Shown here piece after piece: positions 24,832-38,600 of a stretch of 64,000 bases of DNA. Source of the DNA: CAIWHR01 sp963734575 (lineage in GTDB: Bacteria > Pseudomonadota > Gammaproteobacteria > Burkholderiales > Casimicrobiaceae). The translations under genes and the position numbers were made by a program. The DNA lies in contig CAVTHT010000004.1 of assembly GCA_963734575.1 (NCBI GenBank), positions 1 through 64,000 on the forward strand. The letters run 5' to 3'. Each line of letters opens with the position of its first letter. Positions within the stretch are counted from its first letter, which is position 1. The notes under the pieces were generated by a model that was not told the origin of the DNA, searched no databases, and saw nothing but the letters and a program-made list of their open reading frames with translations.

Positions 24832-25942
24832 ATGCCCACCGCACGCGAGCTCCTCGAGGAAGTCGATGCGCTGATGCGACGCAATCGCGCCGGTGAAGCG
24901 GGGCCGGTCGTGGCCGGGCCCGCAGCGCATCCCGCGCCGGCCGCCACGGGGCCCGATACCGAAAGCGCGCTTGCGGGCCTGCACGCGGAAGACCTTTCGA
25001 CGGTGGATGCACTCCATACCGACGCTGCGGACCTCGAGGTTGCGGGAGAGGATGCCGCGCACGGCGATGTGACCGTTGCGGAGGACCACATCGCATCCGA
25101 GCTCGCGGACCTCGACGACGACATCCCCGTCCTGACGGACATCGCGGGGGCGGACGGTGGCGCACGGCTGGACGCGCGAGGACGGCGCGCCGACGATGAC
25201 GCCTCTGGAGGGCGCGGAGGACGATTTTCCGCTGCTCACCGAGGCGATCGGCGACGTCGAGATCATCGAGCCGCAAAGAATGGCCGACGGTACGCAGGCG
25301 TGGGACGATGCGATGGCGCCGCACGCCGACGTTGCTGCACCGGCGTCCGAACCGGATGCCGAGCCGCTCCTGGCGAGCGAGACTGCGGACGACACGGGGG
25401 AGTTCGCGCTCGCGGCGGTCGAGGAGGGCGCGACCCCCGTCGCCGAGACCGAGCAGGCGCAAGAGGCGGAAACGGACCTCGCCGAGTGGCTGCGCGAGCA
25501 GGCTGCAGCGCACGAGCATGCGCATGCCGCCGGCGCAGCGGCCGCAGTGCCCGATTCGACGGCATCGCACGACATCGCGCCGGAGCGCGAGAGCATGCCG
25601 GCAGCGCACGAAGTCGCACCCGGATTCGGGGCCACGCCACCGTCACAGCCCGCAGCGTCCGCGATCGAGATCACACCCGCAATGCAGGCGCCGCTCGCCG
25701 CCGACGATCCGCGGTGGGCTGCGCTGGCCGAGGAGATCCGTGTCCAGGTGCTGCAGCGTGTCGACCTCTTCACCGAGGCGGGATTGCAGAGCCAGCTGCA
25801 GCAGCACCTGCAGCCAATCGTCGATCGCGCAAGCGCGGAGCTCGTCGCGACCATCAACCGTCAGGTGGGCCAGCTCCTGCGCGCGTACGTCGCCGAGGCG
25901 ATCGAGCGCGAGATCGAGAAATGGCGCAGCGACACGCACTGA
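24832..25942 (+). CDS. DUF2486-like acidic protein (one frameshift)
   Basis: The N-terminal part (MPTARELLEEVDALMRRNRAG to DLDDDIPVLTDIA) and the C-terminal part (DDFPLLTEAIGDVEII to IEREIEKWRSDTH) lie in two frames, joined near 25150-25200; a one-base insertion fits the length of 1111 bases. The DIPVLTDI motif is the mark of DUF2486, a Burkholderiales family found between holC and valS. The middle is rich in Ala, Glu and Asp and probably disordered; the last 70 residues are helical (VQVLQRVDLFTEAGLQSQLQQHLQPI). Function unknown. Confidence 0.7.
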
Positions 25943-25978
25943 GTTGCGTGTCTCGTGTCGTGCGGTGCCGCGCGAGAT

Positions 25979-26219
25979 GTCAGGCTGAAGCCCGACCTAC
26001 AAGGATGCCGACCGGGTGTCAGGCTGAAGCCCGACCTACAAGCGATCCCAACCGGCTGTCAGGCTGAAGCCCGACCTACAAGGATCGCGAGCGGCTGTCC
26101 GGCTGAAGCCTGGCCTACAAGGATGCCGACCGGATGTCAGGCTGAAGCCTGACCTACAAAAATCGCGAGCGGTTGTCGGCTGACGCCTGACCCACGAGCG
26201 TCGGTGACCGACCCACGAG
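25979..26219. repeat. Six-copy array of 39-base units with GGCTGAAGCC core
   Basis: Between the DUF2486 gene and valS the unit GTCAGGCTGAAGCCCGACCTACAAG recurs at a 38-40-base period with a variable 14-15-base tail. Three copies are nearly identical, the next two have GCCTG for GCCCG, and the sixth is degenerate. The core can pair as a small hairpin. No gene was seen in this 359-base gap. Confidence 0.85.
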
Positions 26220-26259
26220 CCGGTCATCCGCATGCGCCGGGCGCGCTTGCACGCTTCGC

Positions 26260-26265
26260 TATAAT
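26260..26265 (+). promoter_or_regulatory. Likely -10 box of valS
   Basis: A perfect TATAAT lies 37 bases before the valS ATG, just after the repeat array. No good -35 box is seen at the right spacing, so only the -10 element is claimed. Confidence 0.5.
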
Positions 26266-26301
26266 CGCCTGTTTTTCCGCCGCATACGCCCCCCGCCTGC
26301 C

Positions 26302-29131
26302 ATGGAACTCGCCAAGAGCTTCGAACCCCGCGCCATCGAGCAGAAGTGGTATCCGTGGTGGGAAGCGCGCGGCCTGTTCAAGCCGTCGATGGACCCGGCG
26401 GCGCCGCCATTCTGCATCCAGCTGCCGCCGCCCAACGTCACCGGCACGCTGCACATGGGCCATGCGTTCCAGCACACGCTCATGGACATCCTCATCCGCT
26501 ACCACCGGATGAAGGGCGACAACACGCTGTGGCAGCTCGGCACCGATCACGCCGGCATCGCCACGCAGATCGTCGTGGAGAACCAGCTCCGGGCGGAAGG
26601 CCGATCGCGCCACGACCTCGGGCGTGAAGCATTCGTGCAGCGCGTGTGGTCGTGGAAGGAGGAGTCCGGCACCACCATCACGCGCCAGATGCGCCGGCTC
26701 GGCACGTCGGGCGACTGGTCGCGCGAGCGCTTCACGATGGACGCGGGACTCTCGGCGGCGGTGCTCGAGACGTTCGTGCGCCTGTACGAGGACGGCCTCA
26801 TCTATCGCGGCAAGCGTCTCGTGAACTGGGATCCCGTGCTCGGCACGGCGGTCTCGGATCTCGAGGTGGAGAACGAGGAAGAGAACGGCAAGCTCTGGGA
26901 GATCCGCTATCCGCTCGCCGACGGTTCCGGTTCGCTGACGGTCGCCACCACGCGGCCCGAAACGATGCTCGGCGACGTCGCGGTCGCGGTGAATCCGGAC
27001 GACGATCGCTACACGCATCTCGTCGGACAGCAGGTGCAACTGCCGCTCACCGGTCGCACGATTCCGGTGATCGCCGACGCCTACGTGGACAAGGCATTCG
27101 GCACCGGATGCGTCAAGATCACGCCGGCGCACGATTTCAACGACTACGAGATCGGGCAACGCCACGGGCTCGCGCCGATCAGCATCCTCGCTCTCGATGC
27201 GACGGTGAACGCCAATGCGCCCGAGCGCTATCGCGGCCTCGACCGCTATGTCGCGCGAGCCAGGGTGCTCGAGGATCTCGCGGCGGCCGGCCTCCTCGTC
27301 GGCGAGAAGGCGCACCGCATGGTCGTGCCGCGCTGCGGACGCTCCAATGCCGTGGTCGAGCCGATGCTCACCGACCAATGGTTCGTCGCGATGCAAAAGC
27401 CGGCGCCGGCGAGCCATCCGTTCTTCCCGGGGCGCAGCATCCAGGAAGTTTGTCTCGCTGCAGTGAATGCGACGCTGCCCGATCCGGCAGGCGGCGCGCC
27501 GGCATCGATCCGCTTCGTTCCCGATCATTGGGTCTCCACCTACAACCATTGGCTCGAGAACGTGCACGACTGGTGCATCTCGCGTCAGCTGTGGTGGGGA
27601 CACCGCATTCCGGCGTGGTACGACGCCGACGGCAACGTCTTCGTCGCGCGCGACGCGGAACAGGCGGCCGCGCAGGCGGGCCGGCCCGTCAGTGAGCTCC
27701 GGCAGGACGACGACGTGCTCGACACGTGGTTCTCGTCCGCGCTCTGGTGTCACTCGACCCTGGGCTGGCCTGCGGACACGCCGGAGCTGCGCACCTTCCT
27801 GCCGAGCTCCGTGCTCGTCACCGGCTTCGACATCATCTTCTTCTGGGTCGTCCGGATGATCGTGATGACGACCTACTTCACCGGCAAGGTCCCGTTTCGC
27901 GACGTGTACATCAACGCGATCGTGCGCGACGAGGAAGGCCAGAAGATGTCGAAGTCGAAGGGCAACATCCTCGACCCGCTCGACCTGATCGACGGCACGG
28001 ACCTCGAATCGCTGGTGCAGAAGCGCACGTACGGCCTCATGCTCGAGAAGCAGCGCGAGTCGATCGAGAAGCGCACGCGCAGGCAGTTTCCGGACGGCAT
28101 CCCGCCGTTCGGCGCCGATGCCGTGCGCTTCACGTTCGCGAGCCTCGCCACGTTCGGGCGCACGCTCAACTTCGACCTGAACCGCTGCGAGGGCTACCGC
28201 AACTTCTGCAACAAGCTGTGGAATGCGACCCGCTTCGTGCTGATGAACGTCGAGGGCAGGGACGTGGGGCTCGACGAGAACCTGCCGCGCACGCTGACGT
28301 TCGTCGATCGCTGGCTGCTGGGACGCCTGCAGCAGGCGAAGAAGGACATCATCGACAACCTCGAGGCGTACCGCTTCGACCACGCGGCGAAGGCCCTGTA
28401 CGAGTTCGTGTGGGACAAGTATTGCGACTGGTACGTCGAGCTTGCCAAGGTGCAGCTCGCACGGGCGGATGCCGCAGGCGACGCCGCGGCGGCGCGAGGC
28501 ACGCGCATGCACGCTCGTGCGCGAGCTCGAGGCGACGCTGCGGCTCGCGCATCCCTTCATGCCCTTCATCACCGAGGAGCTGTGGCAGACCGTGGCGCCG
28601 CTGGCCGGAAAGGTCGGCGAGTCGATCTCGACGCAGCCGTTCCCGCGGCCAAGCGCGGAACGCATCGATGCCACGGCGAACGCGCGCATGGCGACGCTCA
28701 AGGCCGTCGTCGATGCCTGTCGCGCATTGCGCGGCGAGATGGGCTTGTCGCCGGCGCAGAAGGTGCCGCTCTACGCTTCGGGCGATCGGGAGACGCTGGC
28801 GGCGCTCGCGCCGTACCTCGCGCCGCTCGCGAAGCTTTCCGAGGTCGACATCGTCGAGGATTTGCCTGTCTCCGACGCCCCCGTGCAGATCGTGGGCGAC
28901 TTCCGGCTCATGCTGCACGTCGAAGTCGATCGCGCGGCCGAGCGCGCACGCATCGGCAAGGAGCTCGCCCAGGTCACCGGCGAGATCGCCAGGGCCCGGG
29001 TCAAGCTCGACAACGCGAACTTCGTCGCGCGCGCACCGGCGGCGGTCGTCGAGCAGGAACGATCGCGCCTCGCCGCGCTCGAATCGACGTTGCGCAACCT
29101 GGAACAGCAGTCGGCGCGTTACGCCGCGTGA
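26302..29131 (+). CDS. valS: Valyl-tRNA synthetase (one frameshift)
   Basis: A class I aminoacyl-tRNA synthetase charging tRNA-Val. The first 730 or so residues are in one frame with the HIGH-type motif (TGTLHMGHAF), the editing-domain TTRPETMLGDVAVAV and ITPAHDFNDYEIG, and the KMSKSKG loop (GQKMSKSKGNILDP). From about 28500 the conserved tail (LVRELEATLRLAHPFMPFITEELW and the C-terminal coiled coil) is in another frame. The total of 2830 bases equals 942 residues plus one inserted base. An essential gene, so sequencing error is the likely cause. Confidence 0.95.
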
Positions 29132-29218
29132 GGTCGCCCCGCCGGGCGCCGTGAGCCGCGGCGCAGGCGTGCCGGCCGCCATCCGCCGGCGGCCTGATGC
29201 GGCCCCGGCCCCACCCCG

Positions 29219-30469
29219 ATGAAACTGAGCAAACTCTTCCGCGCCCTGCGGCATCGGAACTACCGGCTGTTCTTCCTCGGCCAGAGCCTGTCGAACATCG
29301 GCACGTGGCTGCAGCAGGTGGCGATGAGCTGGCTCACCTACCGCGTCACGGGGTCGGCGTGGATCCTCGGCGTCGTCGCGTTCTGCACCAACATCGGCAT
29401 CCTCGTGCTGAGCCCGTTCGCGGGCGTGCTCGCCGATCGGGTCAACCGGCGGCGTGCGCTGCTGTGCACGCAGGCCCTGATGCTCGGGCAGGCGGTCGCG
29501 CTGACGATCGTCGTGGCACTCGGCACGGTCGAGGTGTGGCACCTCATCGTGCTCGCGCTGTGGCTGGGCATCGCATGGGCCTTCGACGTGCCGCTGCGCC
29601 AGTCGATGTACGTGTACCTCGTGCCCGATCGCACGGACCTGCCGAATGCGATCGCGCTCAATTCGTTCATGGTGAATGCGGCGCGCGTCATCGGGCCGGC
29701 GCTCGCCGGCATCCTGATCGCCGTCGCGGGCGAGGCGTGGTGCTTCGCGCTCAATGCGCTCACCTTCCTGGTGGTGATGGGCGCGGTGGCGAAGCTGCAA
29801 TGGACGCACGAGGCCGGGCCCGTCCATCCGGGCTGGTGGGCGAGCTGGATCGAGGGCGCGCGCTACACGTTCGGCTTCGAGCCGGTGCGCATGCTGCTCA
29901 TCGTGCTGGCCGTGCTCGCGTGGACGATCGCACCGTATTCCGCGCTGATGCCGATCTACGCCCGCGACGTGTACGGCGGCGGCCCGAATACGCTCGGGCT
30001 CCTGCTGTCGTCGGCCGGCGCGGGTGCGCTGTCGTGCATGGTGTATCTCGCCGGACGTTCGACCATTCGCGGGCTGGGCCGCGTGATCGCGGGCGCGGTA
30101 TTCACGTGTTCTCTCGCGCTCGCCGGATTCGCGTATCTCGAGGTGCTGCCGCTCGCCATGCTGCTGCTGGCCTTCGTCGGGGGCGGCCTCATCCTCGCCG
30201 CGGCGTCGGCGAACGTCATCCTGCAGACCGTCACCGACGATCGCCTGCGCGGCCGCGTGGCGAGCTTCTACACCGTGTCGTTCCTGGGCGTGGCACCGCT
30301 CGGCAATCTGGCGGCCGGGGCACTGGCGCGCAACTTCGGCGCGCCGGCGACCTTCGTATTCAACGGCTGCTTGTGCGCGCTGGCGGCGATCTGGTACTGG
30401 CGTGCGCTGCCGCGACTGCGCGTGCTGATGGAGCCCGCCTACCAGCGGCTGGGCGTGCTGAAGGAGTGA
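29219..30469 (+). CDS. MFS transporter of the EntS/DUF894 type
   Basis: A 416-residue inner-membrane carrier with about 12 hydrophobic segments. The N terminus (FRALRHRNYRLFFLGQSLSNIGTWLQQ) and loop 2-3 (FAGVLADRVNRRRALL) are typical for the EntS-like branch of exporters. The substrate cannot be told. It follows valS by 87 bases and is convergent with rlmM. Confidence 0.85.
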   Translation: MKLSKLFRALRHRNYRLFFLGQSLSNIGTWLQQVAMSWLTYRVTGSAWILGVVAFCTNIGILVLSPFAGVLADRVNRRRALLCTQALMLGQAVALTIVVALGTVEVWHLIVLALWLGIAWAFDVPLRQSMYVYLVPDRTDLPNAIALNSFMVNAARVIGPALAGILIAVAGEAWCFALNALTFLVVMGAVAKLQWTHEAGPVHPGWWASWIEGARYTFGFEPVRMLLIVLAVLAWTIAPYSALMPIYARDVYGGGPNTLGLLLSSAGAGALSCMVYLAGRSTIRGLGRVIAGAVFTCSLALAGFAYLEVLPLAMLLLAFVGGGLILAAASANVILQTVTDDRLRGRVASFYTVSFLGVAPLGNLAAGALARNFGAPATFVFNGCLCALAAIWYWRALPRLRVLMEPAYQRLGVLKE

Positions 30470-30473
30470 TCGG

Positions 30474-31535
30474 TCAGCCGATCCGCGCGAGGTAGCCCGT
30501 CACCTCCTCGCGGTCGTGGTAGAGCTGGCGCACGCGCAGGTCGCCGCGCATGCTGGCGGTCGTGAGACTCTCGCCGATGATCGCGATGCATCGCATCACT
30601 TCCTCGTAGCGCCTCTTCATCGGCAGCTTGAGATTGAAGATGCAGCGGCGCGCATGACCTTCGGCGATCCAGCGCCCCGCGAGCGCCGCGATGCGCGACG
30701 GCTTGTCGACGATGTCGCAGACCATCCAGTCGACCGGTCGTCGCGGGCGATACGAGAGGCCGTCGGCGCGGACGTGGGTGACGAGCGGATCCTGCGCGAC
30801 CTCGCCTTTGAGAGCGCCGTTGTCCACGGCCGTGACCCGCACGCCGCGCTGTGCGAGCTGCCAGCTCCAGCCACCGGGCGCCGCGCCGAGATCGACCGCG
30901 CGCATGCCGGGCCGCAACTCGTCCGCCTCGCGGTCGCCGAGGAACGTGACGAAGGCCTCCGCGAGCTTGAGCGTCGAGCGCGACGGTGCGCCATGGGGCA
31001 TGCGCAGTCGCGGAATGCCCATCGGCCATCGGCTGCCGCTGCCGTGCTCGCTGGTGCCGATCCACGCCGCATCGCGTGCGGTGAAGAGCACGTGCAGGCG
31101 CGGGAGCGCGGGACGTTCAGGCGCGAGGAGATGCTCGGCGAGCAGCCGCTCCTCCAGCAGCGGCTGCAAGCGCCGGCACAGGCCGGAAAGCGTCTTGCCG
31201 TCGTTGCTGTCGGGTGTTTCGAGCCAGAGGAGGGCATACGGACCGGCGGCCCCGACGGCGAATGGCAGCGCCGCGCTGGCCGCGATGGGCGTCACGCGAT
31301 CGTTGCCGGGCAGCGGGATGGGCGAACCGATGAACACCGATCGCGCGAAGATCGGCGGGTGATCGCGCAGGGCGCGCGTCCAACGCTTTGGCGAGTCGCG
31401 CTCGAGGCTGCCGATGCACAGCGCGTCGGGAGCCGGCTCGCGAACGAAGCCGCCGTTGCTCGCGGCGGCCAGCCGCTCGAGATCGGCAGCGCACTCGGCT
31501 TCGAAGCCCGCGCGGCAATGTGCGACGACGTGCAC
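30474..31535 (-). CDS. rlmM: 23S rRNA 2'-O-ribose methyltransferase RlmM
   Basis: RlmM methylates C2498 of 23S rRNA with S-adenosylmethionine. The 353-residue product has the N-terminal THUMP-like part and a Rossmann domain with the SAM motif AVDLGAAPGGWSWQLAQRG, VTAVDNG and WMVCDIVDKP. The catalytic lysine is likely in CIFNLKLPMKRRYEEV. A GTG at 31535 is the start (VHVVAHCRAGFE). It follows rhlE by 30 bases on the same strand. Confidence 0.92.
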   Translation of the reverse strand: MHVVAHCRAGFEAECAADLERLAAASNGGFVREPAPDALCIGSLERDSPKRWTRALRDHPPIFARSVFIGSPIPLPGNDRVTPIAASAALPFAVGAAGPYALLWLETPDSNDGKTLSGLCRRLQPLLEERLLAEHLLAPERPALPRLHVLFTARDAAWIGTSEHGSGSRWPMGIPRLRMPHGAPSRSTLKLAEAFVTFLGDREADELRPGMRAVDLGAAPGGWSWQLAQRGVRVTAVDNGALKGEVAQDPLVTHVRADGLSYRPRRPVDWMVCDIVDKPSRIAALAGRWIAEGHARRCIFNLKLPMKRRYEEVMRCIAIIGESLTTASMRGDLRVRQLYHDREEVTGYLARIG

Positions 31536-31565
31536 GACCTGCCGCGCGGCGAGGCGCGCCTTTCG

Positions 31566-33026
<1,461 letters not shown>

Positions 33027-33335
33027 GCATGCTCCTGACGCGGCCTACCGCCGTGGGCGGTTTCCGGTCCAGGCAGCGGATTGCTGGATGGATGACGCGG
33101 GCTGGCTTGGCACGTGCTGCTGCGACAAGCTGCTGCGGACTGGGCGGTGACCGGAACGGCCGCCCGAACCCAAAGTATACCCTAAGTTGCGGATTTTGCA
33201 AATTTTTGTGGCGTGGAGAGGCCCCCGCGGGCTATAATTGACGGTTTTCCGCGCGCCGGGCAGCCAGGCAGCGGGCCAGGGGGCCCGCGACAGTCGGCGG
33301 CAGGTCCCTCGCGCGGCGCCAAGCTCAGGCCCACC
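33027..33335. promoter_or_regulatory. Divergent promoter region of rhlE and typA
   Basis: This 309-base stretch has no gene. It holds an AT-rich centre (33175-33240) in a GC-rich setting. A perfect TATAAT at 33233-33238 could be the -10 box of typA with a leader of about 95 bases; no -35 box at proper spacing was found. Confidence 0.5.
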
Positions 33336-35192
<1,857 letters not shown>

Positions 35193-35242
35193 GGCAGGCG
35201 AGCGATGACCGGGCGGCGATCGCCTGCGCGCCGCGCCCGCCC

Positions 35243-36340
35243 GTGCCGGATCTGCACTTGAACGCATTGCCAGGGCTCACGGCGCAGCTGGCGGCGCGAT
35301 TCGCGGACATCGCGCTCGCGAACGTCGAGCAGGAATATCCGCACAAGCTCGATCACGTGATGCAAGGCGACGCCGACGCGTCGCCGCCGCGCGTCCTGCA
35401 TCCTGCGTTCCACGCGAGCTACGACTGGCACTCGTGCGTGCACATGCACTGGCTGCTCGTGCATTTGCACCGCCGCTTCCCCGATCTGCCGCAGCGCGCG
35501 CGCATCGAAGCCGTGTGCGACACGCATTTCAGCGCCGCCGCGATCGCCGGCGAATGCGCGTATCTCGCGCGTCCGGACGCGCAGTCGTTCGAGCGCACCT
35601 ATGGCTGGGCGTGGCTCCTCGAGCTCGCAACGGAGCTCGCGCGCTGCACGGATGCGCCTGCGCGCCGCTGGTGCGGGAATCTCCAGCCTCTCGCCGACGC
35701 GATCGTCGACCGCTATCGCGGGTTCCTCCCCAAGGCGGACTACCCGATCCGCTACGGCATGCATGCCAACAGCGCATTCGGTCTCGCCTTCGCGCTCGAC
35801 TATGCACGCGCGGCCGGTGACGCGGCGCTCGCGGGTGCGTGCATCGACAAGGCGCTCGCGTGGTTCGGCAAGGACTGCGATGCCCCGGCGCGCTGGGAGC
35901 CTTCCGGTGCCGACTTCCTGTCGCCGGCCCTGATGGAGGCGGCCTTGATGACGCGGGTGCTCGACGCCGCCGGGTTTGCGCGTTGGCTGGCCATGTTCCT
36001 GCCCAGGCTGGTGGCAGGGGAGCCCGCGACGCTGTTCACACCGGTCACCGCGTCCGACCGCGCCGATCCGCAGATCGTGCACCTCGACGGTCTCAACCTG
36101 TCGCGCGCGTGGTGCTGGCGCGCGCTGGCAGCGGCACTGCCGGCCGGTGACGAGCGTGCCGCGCGTGCCGGCGCGGCGGGCGCGGCGCACCTCACCGCCG
36201 GTCTCGACGCCTTGTCGGACACGCATTTCGTCGGCACGCACTGGCTCGCCTCGTTTGCCGTGCTCGCGCTCGGGCGAGTGACGCGCCGCCCTGCGCGGGC
36301 GCATCCCATGAGCCACCCCGCTGCTAGAATCGTTCGATGA
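35243..36340 (+). CDS. DUF2891 family protein
   Basis: A cytosolic protein of about 365 residues, recognised by HPAFHASYDWHSCVHMHWLL, ERTYGWAWLLELATEL, YPIRYGMHANSAFGLAFAL and LSPALMEAALMTRVL, all typical of DUF2891. Many conserved His and Trp residues suggest an alpha/alpha-barrel enzyme of unknown activity. A GTG at 35243 is the first in-frame start near the homology; the ATG at 35205 is out of frame. Its stop overlaps the rmuC ATG. Confidence 0.8.
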   Translation: MPDLHLNALPGLTAQLAARFADIALANVEQEYPHKLDHVMQGDADASPPRVLHPAFHASYDWHSCVHMHWLLVHLHRRFPDLPQRARIEAVCDTHFSAAAIAGECAYLARPDAQSFERTYGWAWLLELATELARCTDAPARRWCGNLQPLADAIVDRYRGFLPKADYPIRYGMHANSAFGLAFALDYARAAGDAALAGACIDKALAWFGKDCDAPARWEPSGADFLSPALMEAALMTRVLDAAGFARWLAMFLPRLVAGEPATLFTPVTASDRADPQIVHLDGLNLSRAWCWRALAAALPAGDERAARAGAAGAAHLTAGLDALSDTHFVGTHWLASFAVLALGRVTRRPARAHPMSHPAARIVR

Positions 36341-37806
36341 TGGATACGCCGCTACTCGTTGCCGCCGTGCTGCTCTCGGGCGTGAGCGCCGTGCTCGCCC
36401 TGTTCGTCCTGCTGCGGCATTCGGCGGGTGCGCGCGCCGACGAACGCGTGCACGAATCGCTGCATGCGCTCACCACGCGGCTGGAGGTCCTGAAGGCGCA
36501 GGGGGTGGATCTCGAGCGCGACCTGCGGCAGGACCTCGCCATCCAGCGCAACGAGCAGGCCAACGCCGCGCAGATGCTGCGCACCGAGGTCGGCGAGCAG
36601 ACCACGCGCTTCACCCACACCACGCAGCAGCAGTTCGCGGCGCACACCCAGGCGCAGAGCGAGCAGCTCAAGGCGTTCGCGGAACGTCTTGCGCAGCTCC
36701 AGCAGACGATGCTGCAGCAGCTGTCCGCGGCGGCGAACGCACAGGCGTCGCAGGCCAAGTTCGCGGTGGAGGGCATGACGCAGCTCCGGCAGTCGAGCGA
36801 CCAGCGCCTCGAAGCCATCCGCGTGGCGCTCGAGCAGAGGCTCGATGCACTGCGCTCCGAGAATGCGAAGAAGCTCGACGAGATGCGCGCGACCGTCGAC
36901 GAGAAGCTCGAGAAGACGCTGGAGCAGCGGCTGGGCGCGTCGTTCAAGCAGGTCTCGGACCGCCTCGAGCAGGTGCATCGCGGGCTGGGCGAGATGCAGA
37001 CGCTCGCGGCGGGCGTGGGCGACCTCAAGCGCGTGCTGACCAACGTGAAGAGCCGCGGCGTCTGGGGCGAAGTCCAGCTCTCGACGCTACTGTCCGAAGC
37101 ATTGACCCCGCAGCAATACGCCTCCAACGTCGAGACCGTGCCGGGAACCAATCGCCGTGTCGAGTTCGCGATCCGGCTCCCCGGGAAGGGCGACGACGAG
37201 CGGCCGTGCTGGCTGCCCATCGACTGCAAGTTTCCGCTGGAAGACTGGCGCCGCCTGCACGATGCGCTGGAACGCGCGGATCTCGCGGCGGCGGACGAGT
37301 CGCGCAAGTCGCTCATGGATTTCATGAAGCAGCAGGCGAAGACCATCCGCGACCTCTACGTCTCGCCGCCGTTCACCACCGACTTCGCGATCCTGTTCGT
37401 GCCGACCGAAGGGCTGTACGCCGAGATCATGGCGCGGCCGGGCTTCGCCGAGATGCTGCAGCGTGAATACCGCGTGATGGTGACGGGGCCGACCAACTTC
37501 CTGGCGCTCCTCAACAGCCTGCAGATGGGCTTCCGGACGCTCGCGATCGAGCAGCGCTCGAGCGAGGTGTGGAAGGTGCTGGGTGCGGTGAAGACCGACT
37601 TCCTGAAGTTCAGCGACATCCTCGCCAAGACGCAGAAGAAGCTGCAGGAGGCCAGCAACACCATCGACGAGGCGCGCGGCAAGAGCACCACCATTTCCCG
37701 CAAGCTGCGCGATGTCGAGGCGCTGCCGGAGGTCGACGCCGTGCAGCTGCTCGAGGGCGTGCTGCCCGCGGAGATCGCCGAAGACGCGGCCGACGAGCCG
37801 CGCTGA
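36337..37806 (+). CDS. rmuC: DNA recombination protein RmuC
   Basis: A 489-residue protein with one N-terminal membrane helix (LLVAAVLLSGVSAVLALFVLL), a long coiled coil (residues about 40-200), then the RmuC nuclease-like domain (RGVWGEVQLSTLLSEAL, PIDCKFPLEDW, GPTNFLALLNSLQMGFRTLAIEQRS). It limits inversions and rearrangements during replication. ATGA overlap with the DUF2891 gene; a CTAGAAT box just before it could be an internal -10 element. Confidence 0.93.
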   Translation: MMDTPLLVAAVLLSGVSAVLALFVLLRHSAGARADERVHESLHALTTRLEVLKAQGVDLERDLRQDLAIQRNEQANAAQMLRTEVGEQTTRFTHTTQQQFAAHTQAQSEQLKAFAERLAQLQQTMLQQLSAAANAQASQAKFAVEGMTQLRQSSDQRLEAIRVALEQRLDALRSENAKKLDEMRATVDEKLEKTLEQRLGASFKQVSDRLEQVHRGLGEMQTLAAGVGDLKRVLTNVKSRGVWGEVQLSTLLSEALTPQQYASNVETVPGTNRRVEFAIRLPGKGDDERPCWLPIDCKFPLEDWRRLHDALERADLAAADESRKSLMDFMKQQAKTIRDLYVSPPFTTDFAILFVPTEGLYAEIMARPGFAEMLQREYRVMVTGPTNFLALLNSLQMGFRTLAIEQRSSEVWKVLGAVKTDFLKFSDILAKTQKKLQEASNTIDEARGKSTTISRKLRDVEALPEVDAVQLLEGVLPAEIAEDAADEPR

Positions 37807-37813
37807 CGCCATC

Positions 37814-38600
37814 GTGTTCGCTGCACTCCGGCGCTGGCGCGAACGACGCGTGTTGCGCGCGTCGTCCCTTCCCGACGACGCTGTGGCACGCTGCCGTCGC
37901 TGCATTGCCGTTCCTCGAGCCCTACACCGCGGACGAGCTCGCGCGCCTGCGCGCGCTCGTCGTGCTCTTCCTCGACGCGAAGACGCTCATCGGCGCGGGT
38001 GGGCACGAGGTCACGCCGCTGCAGCGCGTCATCATCGCCGCGCAGGCGTGCGTGCTGGTCCTCAACCTCGATCTCGCGCTGTACGACGGATGGGAGAGCG
38101 TCATCGTGTATCCCGGCGAGTTCGTGCCCAAGTGGGAGTGGGAAGACGAAGCGGGCGTCGTGCACAGGAATCACGGCCCACTCGCCGGGGAATCGATGCC
38201 GGGCGGCCCGGTCGTGCTGTCGTGGCCCGACGTGGAGGCGAGCGCCGACTGGGACGCATCGGGCATGAACCTCGTGATCCATGAATTCGCGCACAAGCTC
38301 GACATGCGCAACGGCGAAGCCAACGGCTATCCGCCGTTGCCGGCGGGCATGTCGGCGGCCGACTGGCGCGCGGCATGGGAGGCGGCTTTCGAGGATTTCG
38401 TGCAGCGCGTCGAGCGCGGCGAGGAAACTTCGATCGACCCTTATGCCGCCGAGCATCCCGCGGAGTTCTTCGCGGTGCTGTCGGAGGTCTTCTTTGCCGA
38501 TCCGCTCGTGTTGCAGGCGGACTATCCCGCCGTCTACGTGCAGCTCGCGCAGTTCTATCGGCAGGATCTCGCGGCGCGGATGGGTAAATCGTCAGGCTGA
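37814..38600 (+). CDS. mtfA: MtfA-type zinc peptidase (one frameshift)
   Basis: MtfA is a cytosolic aminopeptidase that also binds the Mlc repressor in enterics. The metal motif is in VIHEFAHKLDMRNGEANG, with the downstream glutamate expected in AEFFAVLSEVFF. The N terminus (GTG start, FAALRRWRERRVLRASSLPDD) is in a different frame from the rest (LWHAAVAALPFLEPYTADEL); the shift is at about 37875 and the total of 787 bases implies one insertion. The last codons and stop (SG*) come from the first repeat unit of the following array. Confidence 0.85.

Noticed and set aside
25979..26219. CRISPR-like 39-base period repeat
   Set aside because: The variable part is only about 14 bases and is itself similar between copies; no cas genes. 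A REP-like element fits better.
26224..28701. Very long open frame on the minus strand opposite valS
   Set aside because: It is antisense to strongly conserved ValRS motifs, has arginine- and histidine-rich composition, and no recognisable domain. High GC content makes such shadows common.
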